This document shows, piece by piece, positions 16,699-25,167 of a stretch of 64,000 nt of DNA. The stretch is from assembly GCA_947632555.1 (NCBI GenBank), contig CANRPU010000008.1, forward strand, positions 1-64,000. Direction: 5' to 3'. How positions within the stretch are numbered: the first letter of the stretch is position 1; every line of letters begins with the position of its first letter. The stretch is from an uncultured Lachnospiraceae bacterium. GTDB lineage: Bacteria > Bacillota > Clostridia > Lachnospirales > Lachnospiraceae. Made by a program: the position numbers and the translations under genes. Under the pieces are notes generated by a model. The model did no database searches. It was not told the DNA's origin and was given only the letters and a program-made list of their open reading frames with translations.

Positions 16699-17415
16699 TT
16701 ATTTGATCCCAAGCCCGTCTGACCATTCCATAACATCTTCGGCAGACGCACCGGCAGAAAAGCGCTGTCCGTCAAGCCATACAGCATTGTCCGCAGCCTC
16801 CCGAAGCGCCGAATCGCTGCTGCCAAACCCGCTGCTTGCGGAAGTGCAGAACGCCGCCAGCGTCTTGCCGGAGAAATCGTAGCTTTCCATAAAGGTACTC
16901 ATGATCCGCGGCGCTTCGCCCCACCAGATGGGATAACCAATGAGCACAACATCGTACTGCTCCATATTTTCCACGGAACCGGAAATTGCAGGCCGGGAAC
17001 TGGGATCGTTCATCTCCACAGACGAACGACTTTCGGAATTGCCGTAGTCCAGATCCTCGTCCGTATAAGGCTGCTCCGGTACAATCTCATAGATGTCAGC
17101 GCCAAGTCCGTCAGCGAGCTTCTGCGCCACGCCCTCAGTGTTGTTGGTGGCGGAGAAATAAGCTACCAGGATCTTACTGCCCTCCGGCTCGCTGGCTGGT
17201 TCAGAAACGGAGCTGTTCGAATCGGATTCCTGCGTCATACCTGATTCAGAAGTCTGCTCCTGCGTCTGAGATTCTTCCGGCATCTGCACATTTTCCGTGC
17301 CGCTCTGCTGCGGTTCGATATCTCCGCTATTTCCGACCGATTCCCCGCCCCCGGCACAGGCGGCAAGGGACAGTGTCATCAAAGCTGCGAGTATAATTGC
17401 TGTGATCTTTTTCAT
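16699..17415 (-). CDS. flavodoxin-domain lipoprotein
   Basis: A 238-residue protein. It has a signal peptide with lipobox LAAC (Cys20), a Ser/Glu/Gln-rich linker to about residue 80, then a flavodoxin fold: KILVAYFSATNNTEGVAQKL (FMN phosphate loop), a PYTDEDLDY segment and VVLIGYPIWWGEAPR for the isoalloxazine site. It should sit on the outer face of the membrane and carry electrons, perhaps to or from the DUF4405 haem-type membrane protein encoded 11 bases downstream. The start follows the decarboxylase-cupin stop by one base with only a G-rich site. Confidence 0.88.
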   Translation of the reverse strand: MKKITAIILAALMTLSLAACAGGGESVGNSGDIEPQQSGTENVQMPEESQTQEQTSESGMTQESDSNSSVSEPASEPEGSKILVAYFSATNNTEGVAQKLADGLGADIYEIVPEQPYTDEDLDYGNSESRSSVEMNDPSSRPAISGSVENMEQYDVVLIGYPIWWGEAPRIMSTFMESYDFSGKTLAAFCTSASSGFGSSDSALREAADNAVWLDGQRFSAGASAEDVMEWSDGLGIK

Positions 17416-17416
17416 A

Positions 17417-18166
17417 CTATTTCAAGCCCCCATATTGTTTTTCATCCACCGGCTCCAGCCATTCATTGGAGCCGTTTTCCCCCGGCACTTCAATCGCCAG
17501 ATGGGAAAACCAGCTGTCCGGCGCCGCGCCGTGCCAGTGCTTGACGCCCGCGGGAATATTGATACAGTCACCCGGATTCATTTCCACGGCCTCTTTTCCC
17601 CACTCCTGATAGTACCCGCGCCCGCCGACGCAGATCAGGATCTGTCCGCCGCCCTTGTCAGCATGGTGAACGTGCCAGTTATTCCGGCATCCCGGCTCAA
17701 AGGTCACATTGAAAATGCCCACCTGCTCTTTTGATACGGGCGCGAGATAGCTCTGTCCGGAAAAATACTGTGCGAAACCGTCATTTGGCGCGCCGATGGG
17801 AAACAGGATCGTGTTCTGATATTTGTCTTTTTCTGTCAGTTCCGCCTCCTTCCAGACATCCTTTGCCAGACGGAATACCGCCCATGCCTTGGGCCAGCCC
17901 ACATAAAAGCCAACGTGAGTGACAATGGCCGCGATCTCCGCGCGGGTTATACCGTGAGCCTTGGCGTTTTCCAGATGGTAAGTCAGCGAGGAGTCCGTGA
18001 TCCCGGAGCTCATCAGCGCCACTACGGTGATCATGCACCGGGTCTTTACATCAATGTCCTGATTGTTCCAGTTCTCTCCAAAGAGAACATCGTCATTATA
18101 GTGGGCGAAATCCGGTGCGAAACCGCCTAACTGATCTCTGCCCGCAGTCTGTGTGATCTTTTCCAT
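17417..18166 (-). CDS. carboxymuconolactone decarboxylase-cupin two-domain protein
   Basis: A 249-residue protein. Residues 1-115 are a CMD/AhpD-like helical domain (TRCMITVVALMSSGITDSSL and the THVGFYVGWPKAW motif). The redox Cys pair of AhpD is absent, so peroxidase activity is doubtful. Residues 140-245 are a cupin with NNWHVHH and HWHG metal ligands and the conserved GGGQILICVGGRGYYQEWG core. The AGGAGG site is good. It lies between an aldo/keto reductase and a flavodoxin lipoprotein in one operon, a set found repeatedly in Lachnospiraceae. The substrate is unknown; detoxification of small quinone-like compounds is a guess. Confidence 0.88.
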   Translation of the reverse strand: MEKITQTAGRDQLGGFAPDFAHYNDDVLFGENWNNQDIDVKTRCMITVVALMSSGITDSSLTYHLENAKAHGITRAEIAAIVTHVGFYVGWPKAWAVFRLAKDVWKEAELTEKDKYQNTILFPIGAPNDGFAQYFSGQSYLAPVSKEQVGIFNVTFEPGCRNNWHVHHADKGGGQILICVGGRGYYQEWGKEAVEMNPGDCINIPAGVKHWHGAAPDSWFSHLAIEVPGENGSNEWLEPVDEKQYGGLK

Positions 18167-18264
18167 TTTGTTTTCCTCCTGTTATTGAATATATTCCTGT
18201 TATCTATTTTCTGTCGAATGTTCCGACAGCCTGTTCCTGTATGATCTCCCAAACTAAAAATATC

Positions 18265-19275
18265 CTAAACTACATTTCCGGCTTTCTGCTTCCCGTTCTG
18301 TGCCATGACGCCTACCAGCGCATGCGGTATATATAATTCTTCCAGATAGTCGATCTCGTCCCGGGTCAGTTCCAGATCGACCGCCTTTGCCGCGCCCTCC
18401 ACATGGGAGAACTTCGTCGCGCCTACCACCGGGGCGGTCACCTTGGTCAGCAGCCACGCCAGAGAGATCTCCGTCATGGAAACGTCCCTCTTGTCAGCCA
18501 GCTCCGCCACACGGGCGATGACCTGTCCGTCCGCCTCCGCCGTGGCGTCGTATTTAAACTTCGCGTAGGCGTCCTGCTCCAGCCGCTTCGACGTTTCACC
18601 GGGATGTTTGGAGAGCCGCCCGCCGGCCAGGGCGCTGTAGGGCGTCATGGCAATATTCTGATCGGCGCAGAAGGGCGCCATTTCCCGTTCCTCCTCCCGG
18701 GCGATCAGGTTGTAGTGCCCCTGCACGGACACAAACTCCGTAAGTCCCTGTTCCCTCGCGTAAAAGTTGGCCTTGGCAAGCTGCCACGCGAAGCAGTTGG
18801 AAATGCCGATGTACCGGGCTTTTCCCTCTTTCACCACGTTGTGCAGCCCTTCCATGATCTCCTCCATGGGCGTGTGGTAATCCCACATATGGTAGATGTA
18901 GAGGTCTACATGGTCCATGCCGAGATTTATAAGGCTCTGGTTCAGGTAATTCTCGATGTGCTTCTGTCCGCTGACGCCCGCGTCGATCTCCTCCTGGGTC
19001 CGGGGCGTGAACTTGGTGGCGATCACAACATCGTCCCGCTTCGCGAAATCTTTAAGCGCGCGTCCGACGTACTGCTCGCTGGTGCCGTTCTGATAGGCGA
19101 TGGCGGTGTCGTAGAAATTGATGCCTAGGTCAAGACCATGTTTGATGATCTCGCGACTCTGCGCCTCGTCCAGCGTCCAGCTATGCTGCCCAGCAGCCGC
19201 GTCACCGAAACCCATACAGCCCATGCAGATCCGCGAAACCTTTAGTTCTGATTTTCCTAAATTTGTGTATTGCAT
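18265..19275 (-). CDS. aldo/keto reductase
   Basis: A 336-residue AKR of the YhdN/Tas group. The catalytic tetrad is visible as NFYDTAIAYQNG (Asp, Tyr), ATKF (Lys) and YIYHMWD (His). The C-terminal NADPH site is VVGATKFSHVEGAAKAVDL. There is no Fe-S extension. The start has AAGGAGGG ahead. It is the third gene of the redox operon, after flavin reductase and TetR. It probably reduces carbonyl compounds with NADPH. The substrate is not deducible. Confidence 0.92.
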   Translation of the reverse strand: MQYTNLGKSELKVSRICMGCMGFGDAAAGQHSWTLDEAQSREIIKHGLDLGINFYDTAIAYQNGTSEQYVGRALKDFAKRDDVVIATKFTPRTQEEIDAGVSGQKHIENYLNQSLINLGMDHVDLYIYHMWDYHTPMEEIMEGLHNVVKEGKARYIGISNCFAWQLAKANFYAREQGLTEFVSVQGHYNLIAREEEREMAPFCADQNIAMTPYSALAGGRLSKHPGETSKRLEQDAYAKFKYDATAEADGQVIARVAELADKRDVSMTEISLAWLLTKVTAPVVGATKFSHVEGAAKAVDLELTRDEIDYLEELYIPHALVGVMAQNGKQKAGNVV

Positions 19276-19292
19276 TGTAAGCCCTCCTTCTC

Positions 19293-19916
19293 CTAATCTT
19301 GCAGCAGACCTTTCACACAGTTGTATGTGATCTCATAAATCGTCATAAACACATAGTTCACGCCCGCCTGCTCCATAGCCGTCCGCTGCTTCTCATTGAC
19401 CACCGTATAGGGATAGATCCCAAACATGAACGGAAAAAAGGTGTACAAAAAGCGCCGTTTCTCTGCTATCGGCATCTTTGGAAAATACTGTTCCAGACAG
19501 CGCATTACCGCCCTCAGGGAACCTCCGTATGCCACCTTAAACTCCGTGAGCCGTTCAAGCCGGCTGCTGCTTTCCAGATCATAATGATTCATCGACATGA
19601 TCTTGAGAAGCTGCTCCCGTTTCTCCAGAGAACGAGCCAGCTTATCGGCAAACTCATCCCTGGTAAGCGTTTTATGTTCCTCCATCATCCGGTTCAGGTC
19701 GACGATCCAAAGCTCATTTTCCCTCTGCAGTAAAGCGAGGAATATTTCTTCTTTCGTCTGAAAGTAATTATAGATTGAAGTTCTGGTAAAGCTGGTCGCG
19801 TTCCCGATGTCTTTTAAAGTGATCTCTTTAAAGCTTTTTGTTTGATATAGTTTCTCGCAAGCGTTGATGATCTCTTCCTTTCTTGCATTGGTAAGTTCCG
19901 GTGATCCCTTTGGCAT
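19293..19916 (-). CDS. TetR-family regulator of the redox operon
   Basis: A 207-residue protein. The N-terminal helix-turn-helix reads EITLKDIGNATSFTRTSIYN followed by YFQTKEEIFLALL, the classic TetR pattern. The rest is a helical ligand-binding domain ending with a Tyr-rich helix (NYVFMTIYEITYNC). It is the second gene of the operon headed by the flavin reductase, 62 bases after it. The paired TGACANNNTGTCA dyads before the operon are the natural candidate site for it to bind, which would make it autoregulated. That link is inferred from position. Confidence 0.9.
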   Translation of the reverse strand: MPKGSPELTNARKEEIINACEKLYQTKSFKEITLKDIGNATSFTRTSIYNYFQTKEEIFLALLQRENELWIVDLNRMMEEHKTLTRDEFADKLARSLEKREQLLKIMSMNHYDLESSSRLERLTEFKVAYGGSLRAVMRCLEQYFPKMPIAEKRRFLYTFFPFMFGIYPYTVVNEKQRTAMEQAGVNYVFMTIYEITYNCVKGLLQD

Positions 19917-19978
19917 TTCGTTTCCTCCCTCGTTTTTGTTCTGCGGCTATCCTATGATGTTTATATGAATTTTTTGTT

Positions 19979-20548
19979 TCATTCTTCCCTTCTCTCCTTT
20001 GACTGCTTTTCCTTCAGGGAAAGACACTTGCAGATCACATCCCCGGTTCTTAAGTAATGATAAGTCGGAAACTCGAACAGCACCGGCTTTAGGGTGTTAT
20101 AGTTGATCTTACTCTCCCCATCCAGATGTTCTTCCGCCACATAAGTATTCTCGATCGCGCAGATAAAACTTTCAAAATTCGGCGTTTCATAGATATCCAC
20201 CACGCTGCACTCCAATGTCAGCGGCGCATCCCGAATGACCGGCGCTCCCGCTTCTCCCTGCTCATAGGCAAACACTTCCGATTTATCCGCCTTGCTGCCG
20301 CTGACAGAGCCCACGTAATCTGCCTGCGGCAGCATAGGTTCATCCACAAGGTTGATGGAAAGCTTCTTCGTTTCCCTGATCTTACCGTTAATAAAATGAG
20401 GCGCGGCAAGGCTTACCATCACACGGTCATGCCCGATGATCCCCAAATGCCCTGCCAACGTCCATGTGGGTTTATCACCGTTCATCGCGCCGATCACCGT
20501 GATCGGCATAGGATAAAGCGCCAGTTTGGAACCAATATTTTTCTTCAT
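19979..20548 (-). CDS. flavin reductase-like (FMN-binding split barrel) protein
   Basis: A 189-residue protein of the flavoredoxin/DIM6 family: LYPMPITVIGAMNGDKPTW for the FMN site, GHDRVMVSLAAPHFI, KLSINLVDEPMLPQADYVGS and a conserved VICKCLSL end. The GGAGGT site is good. It is the first gene after the twin-dyad promoter. It probably supplies reduced flavin to, or acts with, the downstream flavodoxin and reductases. There is no signal peptide, so it is cytosolic. Confidence 0.9.
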   Translation of the reverse strand: MKKNIGSKLALYPMPITVIGAMNGDKPTWTLAGHLGIIGHDRVMVSLAAPHFINGKIRETKKLSINLVDEPMLPQADYVGSVSGSKADKSEVFAYEQGEAGAPVIRDAPLTLECSVVDIYETPNFESFICAIENTYVAEEHLDGESKINYNTLKPVLFEFPTYHYLRTGDVICKCLSLKEKQSKERREE

Positions 20549-20573
20549 GACGTGTTACCTCCGATTTTTATTC

Positions 20574-20621
20574 TGACATCATGTCAATATGAAGTATAGC
20601 ACTATTCTGACACTGTGTCAA
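20574..20621 (-). promoter_or_regulatory. near-consensus promoter flanked by twin TGACANNNTGTCA operators
   Basis: TTGACA (20616-20621), a 17-base spacer and TATACT (20593-20598) on the minus strand. Two copies of a dyad, TGACATCATGTCA (20574-20586) and TGACACTGTGTCA (20608-20620), are centred 34 bases apart. Each sits in the same longer context (TTCTGACA...TGTCAATAT). One covers the -35 and the other lies at the start site, so a bound repressor, probably the TetR encoded second in the operon, would block transcription. Confidence 0.8.
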
Positions 20622-20685
20622 TATTGTTTTAAAAAGATGGAACGGTTCACTTTCAAGGACGGAACGGGAATAAGGGCATAAAGGG

Positions 20686-20726
20686 AAAAAACTCCCCACT
20701 TCCACGGCGGAGGTGAGGAGTTTTTG
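20686..20726 (-). terminator. rho-independent terminator
   Basis: An AAAAACTCC stem extended by CAC/GTG with one G-U pair and a loop of about 13 bases, followed by a T-rich run on the minus strand. It closes the AKR/MATE-remnant transcript before the twin-operator promoter. Confidence 0.75.
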
Positions 20727-20942
20727 CTATTCTTTTCCCATTTGTTTCCATAGCGGCACAAACAGGAGAATGCCAACCAGCATAGCACCGCAGTCCGCGA
20801 TAGGAGTTGCCCACACGATGGCGTTAGCACCGGTCAGCAAATCCGTAAGAAACATAAACGGCACGTCCGGTCCACCTTTTCTTAGCATGGACAACACCGG
20901 CATTTTCCCTTTTTGTCCCACAGACTGAAAGAAGAAAATCGC
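20727..20942 (-). pseudogene. C-terminal remnant of a MATE efflux protein
   Basis: Directly after the AKR stop, the frame reads IFFFQSVGQKGKMPVLSMLR and ends in a TPIADCGAMLVGILLFVPLW helix, stopping at 20727. This is the last fifth of a MepA-like MATE transporter (loop, helix 11 and helix 12). The other ten helices are missing and the fragment has no ribosome-binding site. A deletion joining the reductase gene to the end of a MATE gene explains it. Confidence 0.7.
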
Positions 20943-20943
20943 T

Positions 20944-22077
20944 TTACATGTTTAATTTTTCCACAAAATCAGCCATAGCCTCAGATATCTTGATCTGCTG
21001 CGGACAGACAGCCTCACAGCTCCTGCATCCTATACAGGCGCTTGGCAGCTTGTCGTTCGGATACGAGGACAGGGCCATCGGCGCGATAAATCCGCCGTTG
21101 GTGAAGCAGTGCTCATTATAGAAAGCCAGCAAAGTCGGAATATCCAGTCCCCGCGGACAGTGGCTCACACAGTAATGACAGGCGGTACATGGCAGGACGA
21201 TCTTTCGTACCATTTCATCCGCCATAGCCAGCAGACTTTTCATTTCTTCTTCGGAAAGGGGTTTTTCTTCCTGGAAGGTCTGGATATTTTCTTTCATCTG
21301 CTCCATGTTGGACATGCCGGACAGTACGACAGTCACCTCAGGGATGGACTGCAGGAAGCGGAACGCCCAGGCAGGGATTTTCTCATTGGGACGCATGGCC
21401 TTTAATCTGGCTTCTTCCTCATCAGTCAGATTTGCCAGACGGCCGCCCCGCAGCGGCTCCATCACCCACACCGGAATTTGGTATTTTTTCAGAAGCTCCA
21501 TCTTTGCTTTGGCATCCTGGAAACTCCAGTCCAGGTAATTCAGCTGGATCTGACAAAATTCCATGCTCTTTCCGTATTTCTCCAGGAAGCGTTCCATCAC
21601 GTCATAGTTTCCATGAGAGGAAAATCCGAGATGACGAATCCTCCCGTTTGCTTTCTGTTTCATCAAGTAGTCATAAAGCCCGTACTTTTCATCCAGATAT
21701 GCGTCAACGTTCATCTCACAGACATTGTGGAACAAATAGAAGTCAAAGTATTCCACCTGGCATTTTTCCAGCTGCTTCTCAAAAATTTCTTCTACTTTTG
21801 TCATGTTGGAAAGATCATATCCCGGAAATTTGGTAGCCAGGTAGAAACGGTCCCTCGGATATTCTTTTAAGGCCCTTCCCATCACCAACTCGGAATTGCC
21901 GTCATGGTAGCCCCAGGCGGTGTCGTAATAATTCACGCCCTGTTCCATGGCGTAAGCGACCATTTCTTTCGCGGCCGCTTCGTCGATCCTGGAATCATCT
22001 CCGTCCAATACCGGCAGGCGCATGGCGCCCATGCCCAGGGCCGATAATTTCAAATCCTGAAAATCTCTGTAAATCAT
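20944..22077 (-). CDS. aldo/keto reductase with C-terminal 4Fe-4S ferredoxin domain
   Basis: A 377-residue protein. The AKR barrel (residues 1-280) shows YYDTAWGYHDG, ATKFPG and FHNV of the tetrad, then the VMEPLRGG and VVLSGMSNMEQ strands. The C-terminus carries CTACHYCVSHCP and CIGCRSCEAVCPQQIKISE, two Cys clusters for Fe-S centres. Such proteins are common in anaerobes and are thought to couple carbonyl reduction to ferredoxin-like electron transfer. The TGAGGAGG site is strong. It is flanked by a MATE remnant and an AKR scrap, so the locus has recombined. Confidence 0.92.
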   Translation of the reverse strand: MIYRDFQDLKLSALGMGAMRLPVLDGDDSRIDEAAAKEMVAYAMEQGVNYYDTAWGYHDGNSELVMGRALKEYPRDRFYLATKFPGYDLSNMTKVEEIFEKQLEKCQVEYFDFYLFHNVCEMNVDAYLDEKYGLYDYLMKQKANGRIRHLGFSSHGNYDVMERFLEKYGKSMEFCQIQLNYLDWSFQDAKAKMELLKKYQIPVWVMEPLRGGRLANLTDEEEARLKAMRPNEKIPAWAFRFLQSIPEVTVVLSGMSNMEQMKENIQTFQEEKPLSEEEMKSLLAMADEMVRKIVLPCTACHYCVSHCPRGLDIPTLLAFYNEHCFTNGGFIAPMALSSYPNDKLPSACIGCRSCEAVCPQQIKISEAMADFVEKLNM

Positions 22078-22127
22078 AGTTTTTCCTCCTCAAATCGGCA
22101 ACTATCAATTAAAATATTTATACACGG

Positions 22128-22172
22128 TCAAACTGTGCCGCCTTTGACCGGCTCCATCACCACGATGGATTT
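22128..22172 (-). pseudogene. 15-codon aldo/keto reductase scrap
   Basis: Between two AKR-region genes the minus strand reads KSIVVMEPVKGGTV then stop, preceded by an in-frame TGA. The VMEPVKGG motif is the barrel strand conserved in the neighbouring Fe-S reductases (also at 23281 and 14990). It has no start and is a residue of gene conversion or deletion among the tandem AKR copies. Confidence 0.6.
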
Positions 22173-22206
22173 TCATCCAGAATATCGTTCCACGGTATCC
22201 TCATGC

Positions 22207-22746
22207 TTACTGTAATGCTTTTATTGCCCATGCAGCTACCGTGCTTTCAGACCTTGCAGCATCCGCGCCGTGAACGGCAAGCCCCTTTCCAAAGGATGCG
22301 CCCTTGCAGATTTTCTTCAGGTCACGTTCACAGGAGCCGAGGCCGCTGCCCTCGTGGGTCATGACGGCCATTACTTTTTTGCCGGTGAAATCCAGCCTTT
22401 CAAGCTGGGTGAACACCGCCATCGGGAAAGTTCCCCACCAGCACGGCCCACAGACGAAGATGTTGTCATAGTCCTCAATGTTATCCAGATACTTTTTCAG
22501 TTCCGGCCTTGCGCCGGCGCGAAGTTCCCACTGGGCCTCCTGAGTGCAGGTGGTGTAGTCCGTGGAATAGGGCTTCACCGTATCCACCTCAAACAGATCG
22601 CCGCCCACAGCCTTCTGAATGAACTCTGCCACGATCTCCGTATTGCCCTTGGCAATATTTTTGATACTGCCGTTCCAGTAATTTTCTCCTTTGCGGGAGT
22701 AGTAGATGATCAGATTCTTAGCCGTGATAAATTCCTCCATTCGCAT
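22207..22746 (-). CDS. flavodoxin family protein
   Basis: A 179-residue cytosolic flavodoxin. NLIIYYSRKGENYWNGSIKN is the FMN phosphate loop, PYSTDYTTCTQEAQWE the following segment, NIFVCGPCWWGTFPMAV the ring-binding loop and THEGSGLGSCERDL the last. The start directly follows the AKR stop (TAAATG), so the two are translated in series. Role: single-electron carrier for the adjacent reductases, inferred from context. Confidence 0.9.
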   Translation of the reverse strand: MRMEEFITAKNLIIYYSRKGENYWNGSIKNIAKGNTEIVAEFIQKAVGGDLFEVDTVKPYSTDYTTCTQEAQWELRAGARPELKKYLDNIEDYDNIFVCGPCWWGTFPMAVFTQLERLDFTGKKVMAVMTHEGSGLGSCERDLKKICKGASFGKGLAVHGADAARSESTVAAWAIKALQ

Positions 22747-23892
22747 TTAATCCATATAGGTCTGATAGTTATTTGTTGCATGGTATGTGGCGGCCTCTCG
22801 CATTGCAGCCGTGACATCAAACGCCCCGCCGATCTTCTCGGTCTGCGCCGTGTAATCCCCTGTCTCAAAGGCCCGGTCATAGGCGCTGCGGAAACTCTTA
22901 TAGTAGTTCAGTTCCGCGCAGAAGGTAGGATCGGGCTGGATCAACATACTGTTGTAGGCCCGGATGATGCCGGACACAGGCACGCCGTAAGCATTATCAT
23001 CCAGGACGGACCAGTCACTGCAGCGGTACTTCCATGTTTCCTGATATTTTCCTTTCATTTCAGCCAGAGCCTGCTTTTCCCTGCCAGTGAGAGGCTTGAA
23101 GTCCTGCATATAACCGGTGTTGTCTTTCACCTGAGCGAGATTGCTCATGCCGGAGAGGACAGCCAGCACACCTTCCTGCGAGGCGGCAAACCGGATCGCA
23201 AAGCTGGCCGGGGAAGCATTGGGATCAATATCCTGAAGGATGTGTTCCGCGCCCGCGGGGACTTTGGCCAGCATACCGCCCTTTACCGGCTCCATGACGA
23301 TGACCTGCTTGCCGTGCCTGCGGATGACCTCATAACACTTCTTCGACTGGATGAGCGGCTCCTCCCAGTCATAGTAGTTCAGAACGATCTGAACGGCGTC
23401 AACCTCCGGGTGCTCGGTCAATATCTGATCCAGATGGGCGGCGTCATCATGGTAAGAGAACGCGATGTGGCGGATCTTACCCTGTTCCTTCCAATGCTTC
23501 ATGTGGTCAAACAGATGGGCGCCCTGGACTTCCGTGGCATAGATATAGCGGTTCAGATTGTGGAGCAGGTAGTAATCAAAGTATTTCACCCCGCATTTGT
23601 CCAGCTGCTCCTGGAAAATGGTTTCCACCTTGTCTGCGGCAGGCATCTGGAAGGTAGGAAATTTCGACACCAGCAGGAAGCTCTCCCGCGGATGGCGTTT
23701 GACAAGGGCCTCCCGGATCGCGGTTTCAGAAGTACCGTCATGATACACATAGGAAGTATCAAAGTAGGTAAATCCCCGCTCCAGGAAAAGGTCTACCATC
23801 TGTTTGAACTGTTCCATGTCGATGTCTGTTGCATTGTCGCTTTTCTGGGGAAGACGCATCAGCCCAAATCCCAATTTCTTGATCTCACTCAT
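22747..23892 (-). CDS. aldo/keto reductase without Fe-S clusters
   Basis: A 381-residue protein close in sequence to the Fe-S reductases up to about residue 270: TYFDTSYVYHDG, VSKFP, LLHN, VIVMEPVKGGMLAKVPAG and VLAVLSGMSNLAQV. Its C-terminal 110 residues lack the CxxC clusters and instead read through a Tyr-rich extension ending YQTYMD. It may therefore have lost or never had the ferredoxin part. An AGGAGG site precedes the start. It is first in a TetR-adjacent pair with the flavodoxin. Confidence 0.9.
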   Translation of the reverse strand: MSEIKKLGFGLMRLPQKSDNATDIDMEQFKQMVDLFLERGFTYFDTSYVYHDGTSETAIREALVKRHPRESFLLVSKFPTFQMPAADKVETIFQEQLDKCGVKYFDYYLLHNLNRYIYATEVQGAHLFDHMKHWKEQGKIRHIAFSYHDDAAHLDQILTEHPEVDAVQIVLNYYDWEEPLIQSKKCYEVIRRHGKQVIVMEPVKGGMLAKVPAGAEHILQDIDPNASPASFAIRFAASQEGVLAVLSGMSNLAQVKDNTGYMQDFKPLTGREKQALAEMKGKYQETWKYRCSDWSVLDDNAYGVPVSGIIRAYNSMLIQPDPTFCAELNYYKSFRSAYDRAFETGDYTAQTEKIGGAFDVTAAMREAATYHATNNYQTYMD

Positions 23893-23935
23893 TGTCGGTT
23901 CCTCCTGTTTTTATTTTTCGCTGTTGTTTGCATTT

Positions 23936-24559
23936 TCATGATTGCTCCCATCTGATATAGGGCTGTATCATGGCCGGTAAAAACAGTCTGCAAAATTCTT
24001 TTGTGCGTTCCTCAAAGCTGTATGTACCGCCGGACATATCCCAGCAAAGCATTTCACCGTAGATCACATCTACCAGAGCGCCCGCGAGCGCGTCTACAGG
24101 CGTGCTTTTTCTCAGTTCACCACGCTCAATTCCCTTTTCGATCATACCCTTCATGGAATCAATATCCACACGGAGTTTGTCCTTGTTGTACGGGGCCTCC
24201 ACAAGATCGGGGTCTACGGTGTTCCGCACCCATTCCTGGCAGAGCTTCAGCCCGTCCCGTTCAATGTGGCCGGAGAAATTCACCATGTAAAATACCAGCC
24301 GTTCCATAAAGGGGCCTTCATGGGCCTGCGCTTCCTCATAAATTCCCTGATACATTTCCTGGCTTAACGCAAAAACTACATCTTCCTTGCGTTTGAAATA
24401 GGTATAGAACGTGCCGTTTGATACGCCGCAGGCTTTTGTAATTTCTTCGATAGATGTATTGACCAGACCTTTTTCACATACCAGCTTTTTTGCCGCCTTC
24501 AGCAGTTTGCGCCTGGTTTCCAGTGCGGCAAGCTGGCGATTTGTCATTTTCTTAGCCAC
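23936..24559 (-). CDS. TetR-family transcriptional regulator
   Basis: A 207-residue protein starting at a GTG behind GGGAGGT. The N-terminal helix-turn-helix reads SIEEITKACGVSNGTFYTYF followed by KRKEDVVFAL. The helical effector domain has a Trp/Tyr-rich C-terminus. It is the first gene of the transcript followed by AKR and flavodoxin, which it probably regulates along with itself. The dyad ATTCACTGAAT within its promoter is a candidate site. Confidence 0.9.
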   Translation of the reverse strand: MAKKMTNRQLAALETRRKLLKAAKKLVCEKGLVNTSIEEITKACGVSNGTFYTYFKRKEDVVFALSQEMYQGIYEEAQAHEGPFMERLVFYMVNFSGHIERDGLKLCQEWVRNTVDPDLVEAPYNKDKLRVDIDSMKGMIEKGIERGELRKSTPVDALAGALVDVIYGEMLCWDMSGGTYSFEERTKEFCRLFLPAMIQPYIRWEQS

Positions 24560-24585
24560 GCCATTACCTCCCTTTACGCAGTTTC

Positions 24586-24615
24586 ATTATATCTTATTCA
24601 CTGAATTTAAGTCAA
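24586..24615 (-). promoter_or_regulatory. promoter of the second TetR operon with an internal dyad
   Basis: TTGACT, an 18-base spacer and TATAAT on the minus strand just before the TetR gene. The 11-base palindrome ATTCACTGAAT (24596-24606) lies in the spacer, where a repressor would block polymerase. Confidence 0.6.
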
Positions 24616-24681
24616 TGACTTTTGATCGACTATTTCTAAGATGTAAGTTGTATGTAGAAGTGTTCAGATCTTAAGAAGATA

Positions 24682-25167
24682 TCAAACAATCATTTCATAA
24701 TGGATTCTCCGTCCCGCGACTTCGGAACAGATCGTTTCCTCGCTCTTTCCTACAAATTGAAAACCCACGCTTTCGTAGGTGTGTTGAGCGGGCACTAAAC
24801 GCTCATTTGTCCAGACGATTATCTTTTTCGCGCCTTGTTCTTTAATACGCCGAACCGCTTCTCTCATCTGCTTCTTTCCATAGCCCATTCCCTTGTATTT
24901 CGTTTTCATACAATTATGTCCCACTTCCGTAAATTCAGGCAAATGCGTCGGATTCCATGAAACAAAACCAATGGGCTCACCGCCCAGGACAGTCATAAAG
25001 CCGCTGAAATCAGCGATATGGGGATTATCATAGAAAAAATCATCAAACTCGTTCCATTGGTTTTGCCAATATATTTCAAATCTCGGTTCAAAGGAATAAC
25101 CATCTTTCAAAAGAGCCGCAAGCGTCCCACGTGGAAATTCCGTAATTTTTCTATACTCAATATCCAT
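24682..25167 (-). CDS. GNAT-family N-acetyltransferase
   Basis: A 161-residue protein. The acetyl-CoA loop is YKGMGYGKKQM (R/Q-x-x-G-x-G/A-like), preceded by the beta-4 strand EPIGFVSWNP and followed by KIIVWTNERLVPAQHTYESV and GFQFVG. The frame is open upstream, but the start at 25167 has a GGAGGAG site. The substrate is unknown. It stands alone between a TetR operon and a YjbR-like gene. Confidence 0.85.
   Translation of the reverse strand: MDIEYRKITEFPRGTLAALLKDGYSFEPRFEIYWQNQWNEFDDFFYDNPHIADFSGFMTVLGGEPIGFVSWNPTHLPEFTEVGHNCMKTKYKGMGYGKKQMREAVRRIKEQGAKKIIVWTNERLVPAQHTYESVGFQFVGKSEETICSEVAGRRIHYEMIV

Noticed and set aside
22270-23955. 561-codon plus-strand open reading opposite the AKR and flavodoxin genes
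   Set aside because: It is the antisense shadow of well-supported minus-strand genes; its composition and lack of motifs fit a mirror frame.
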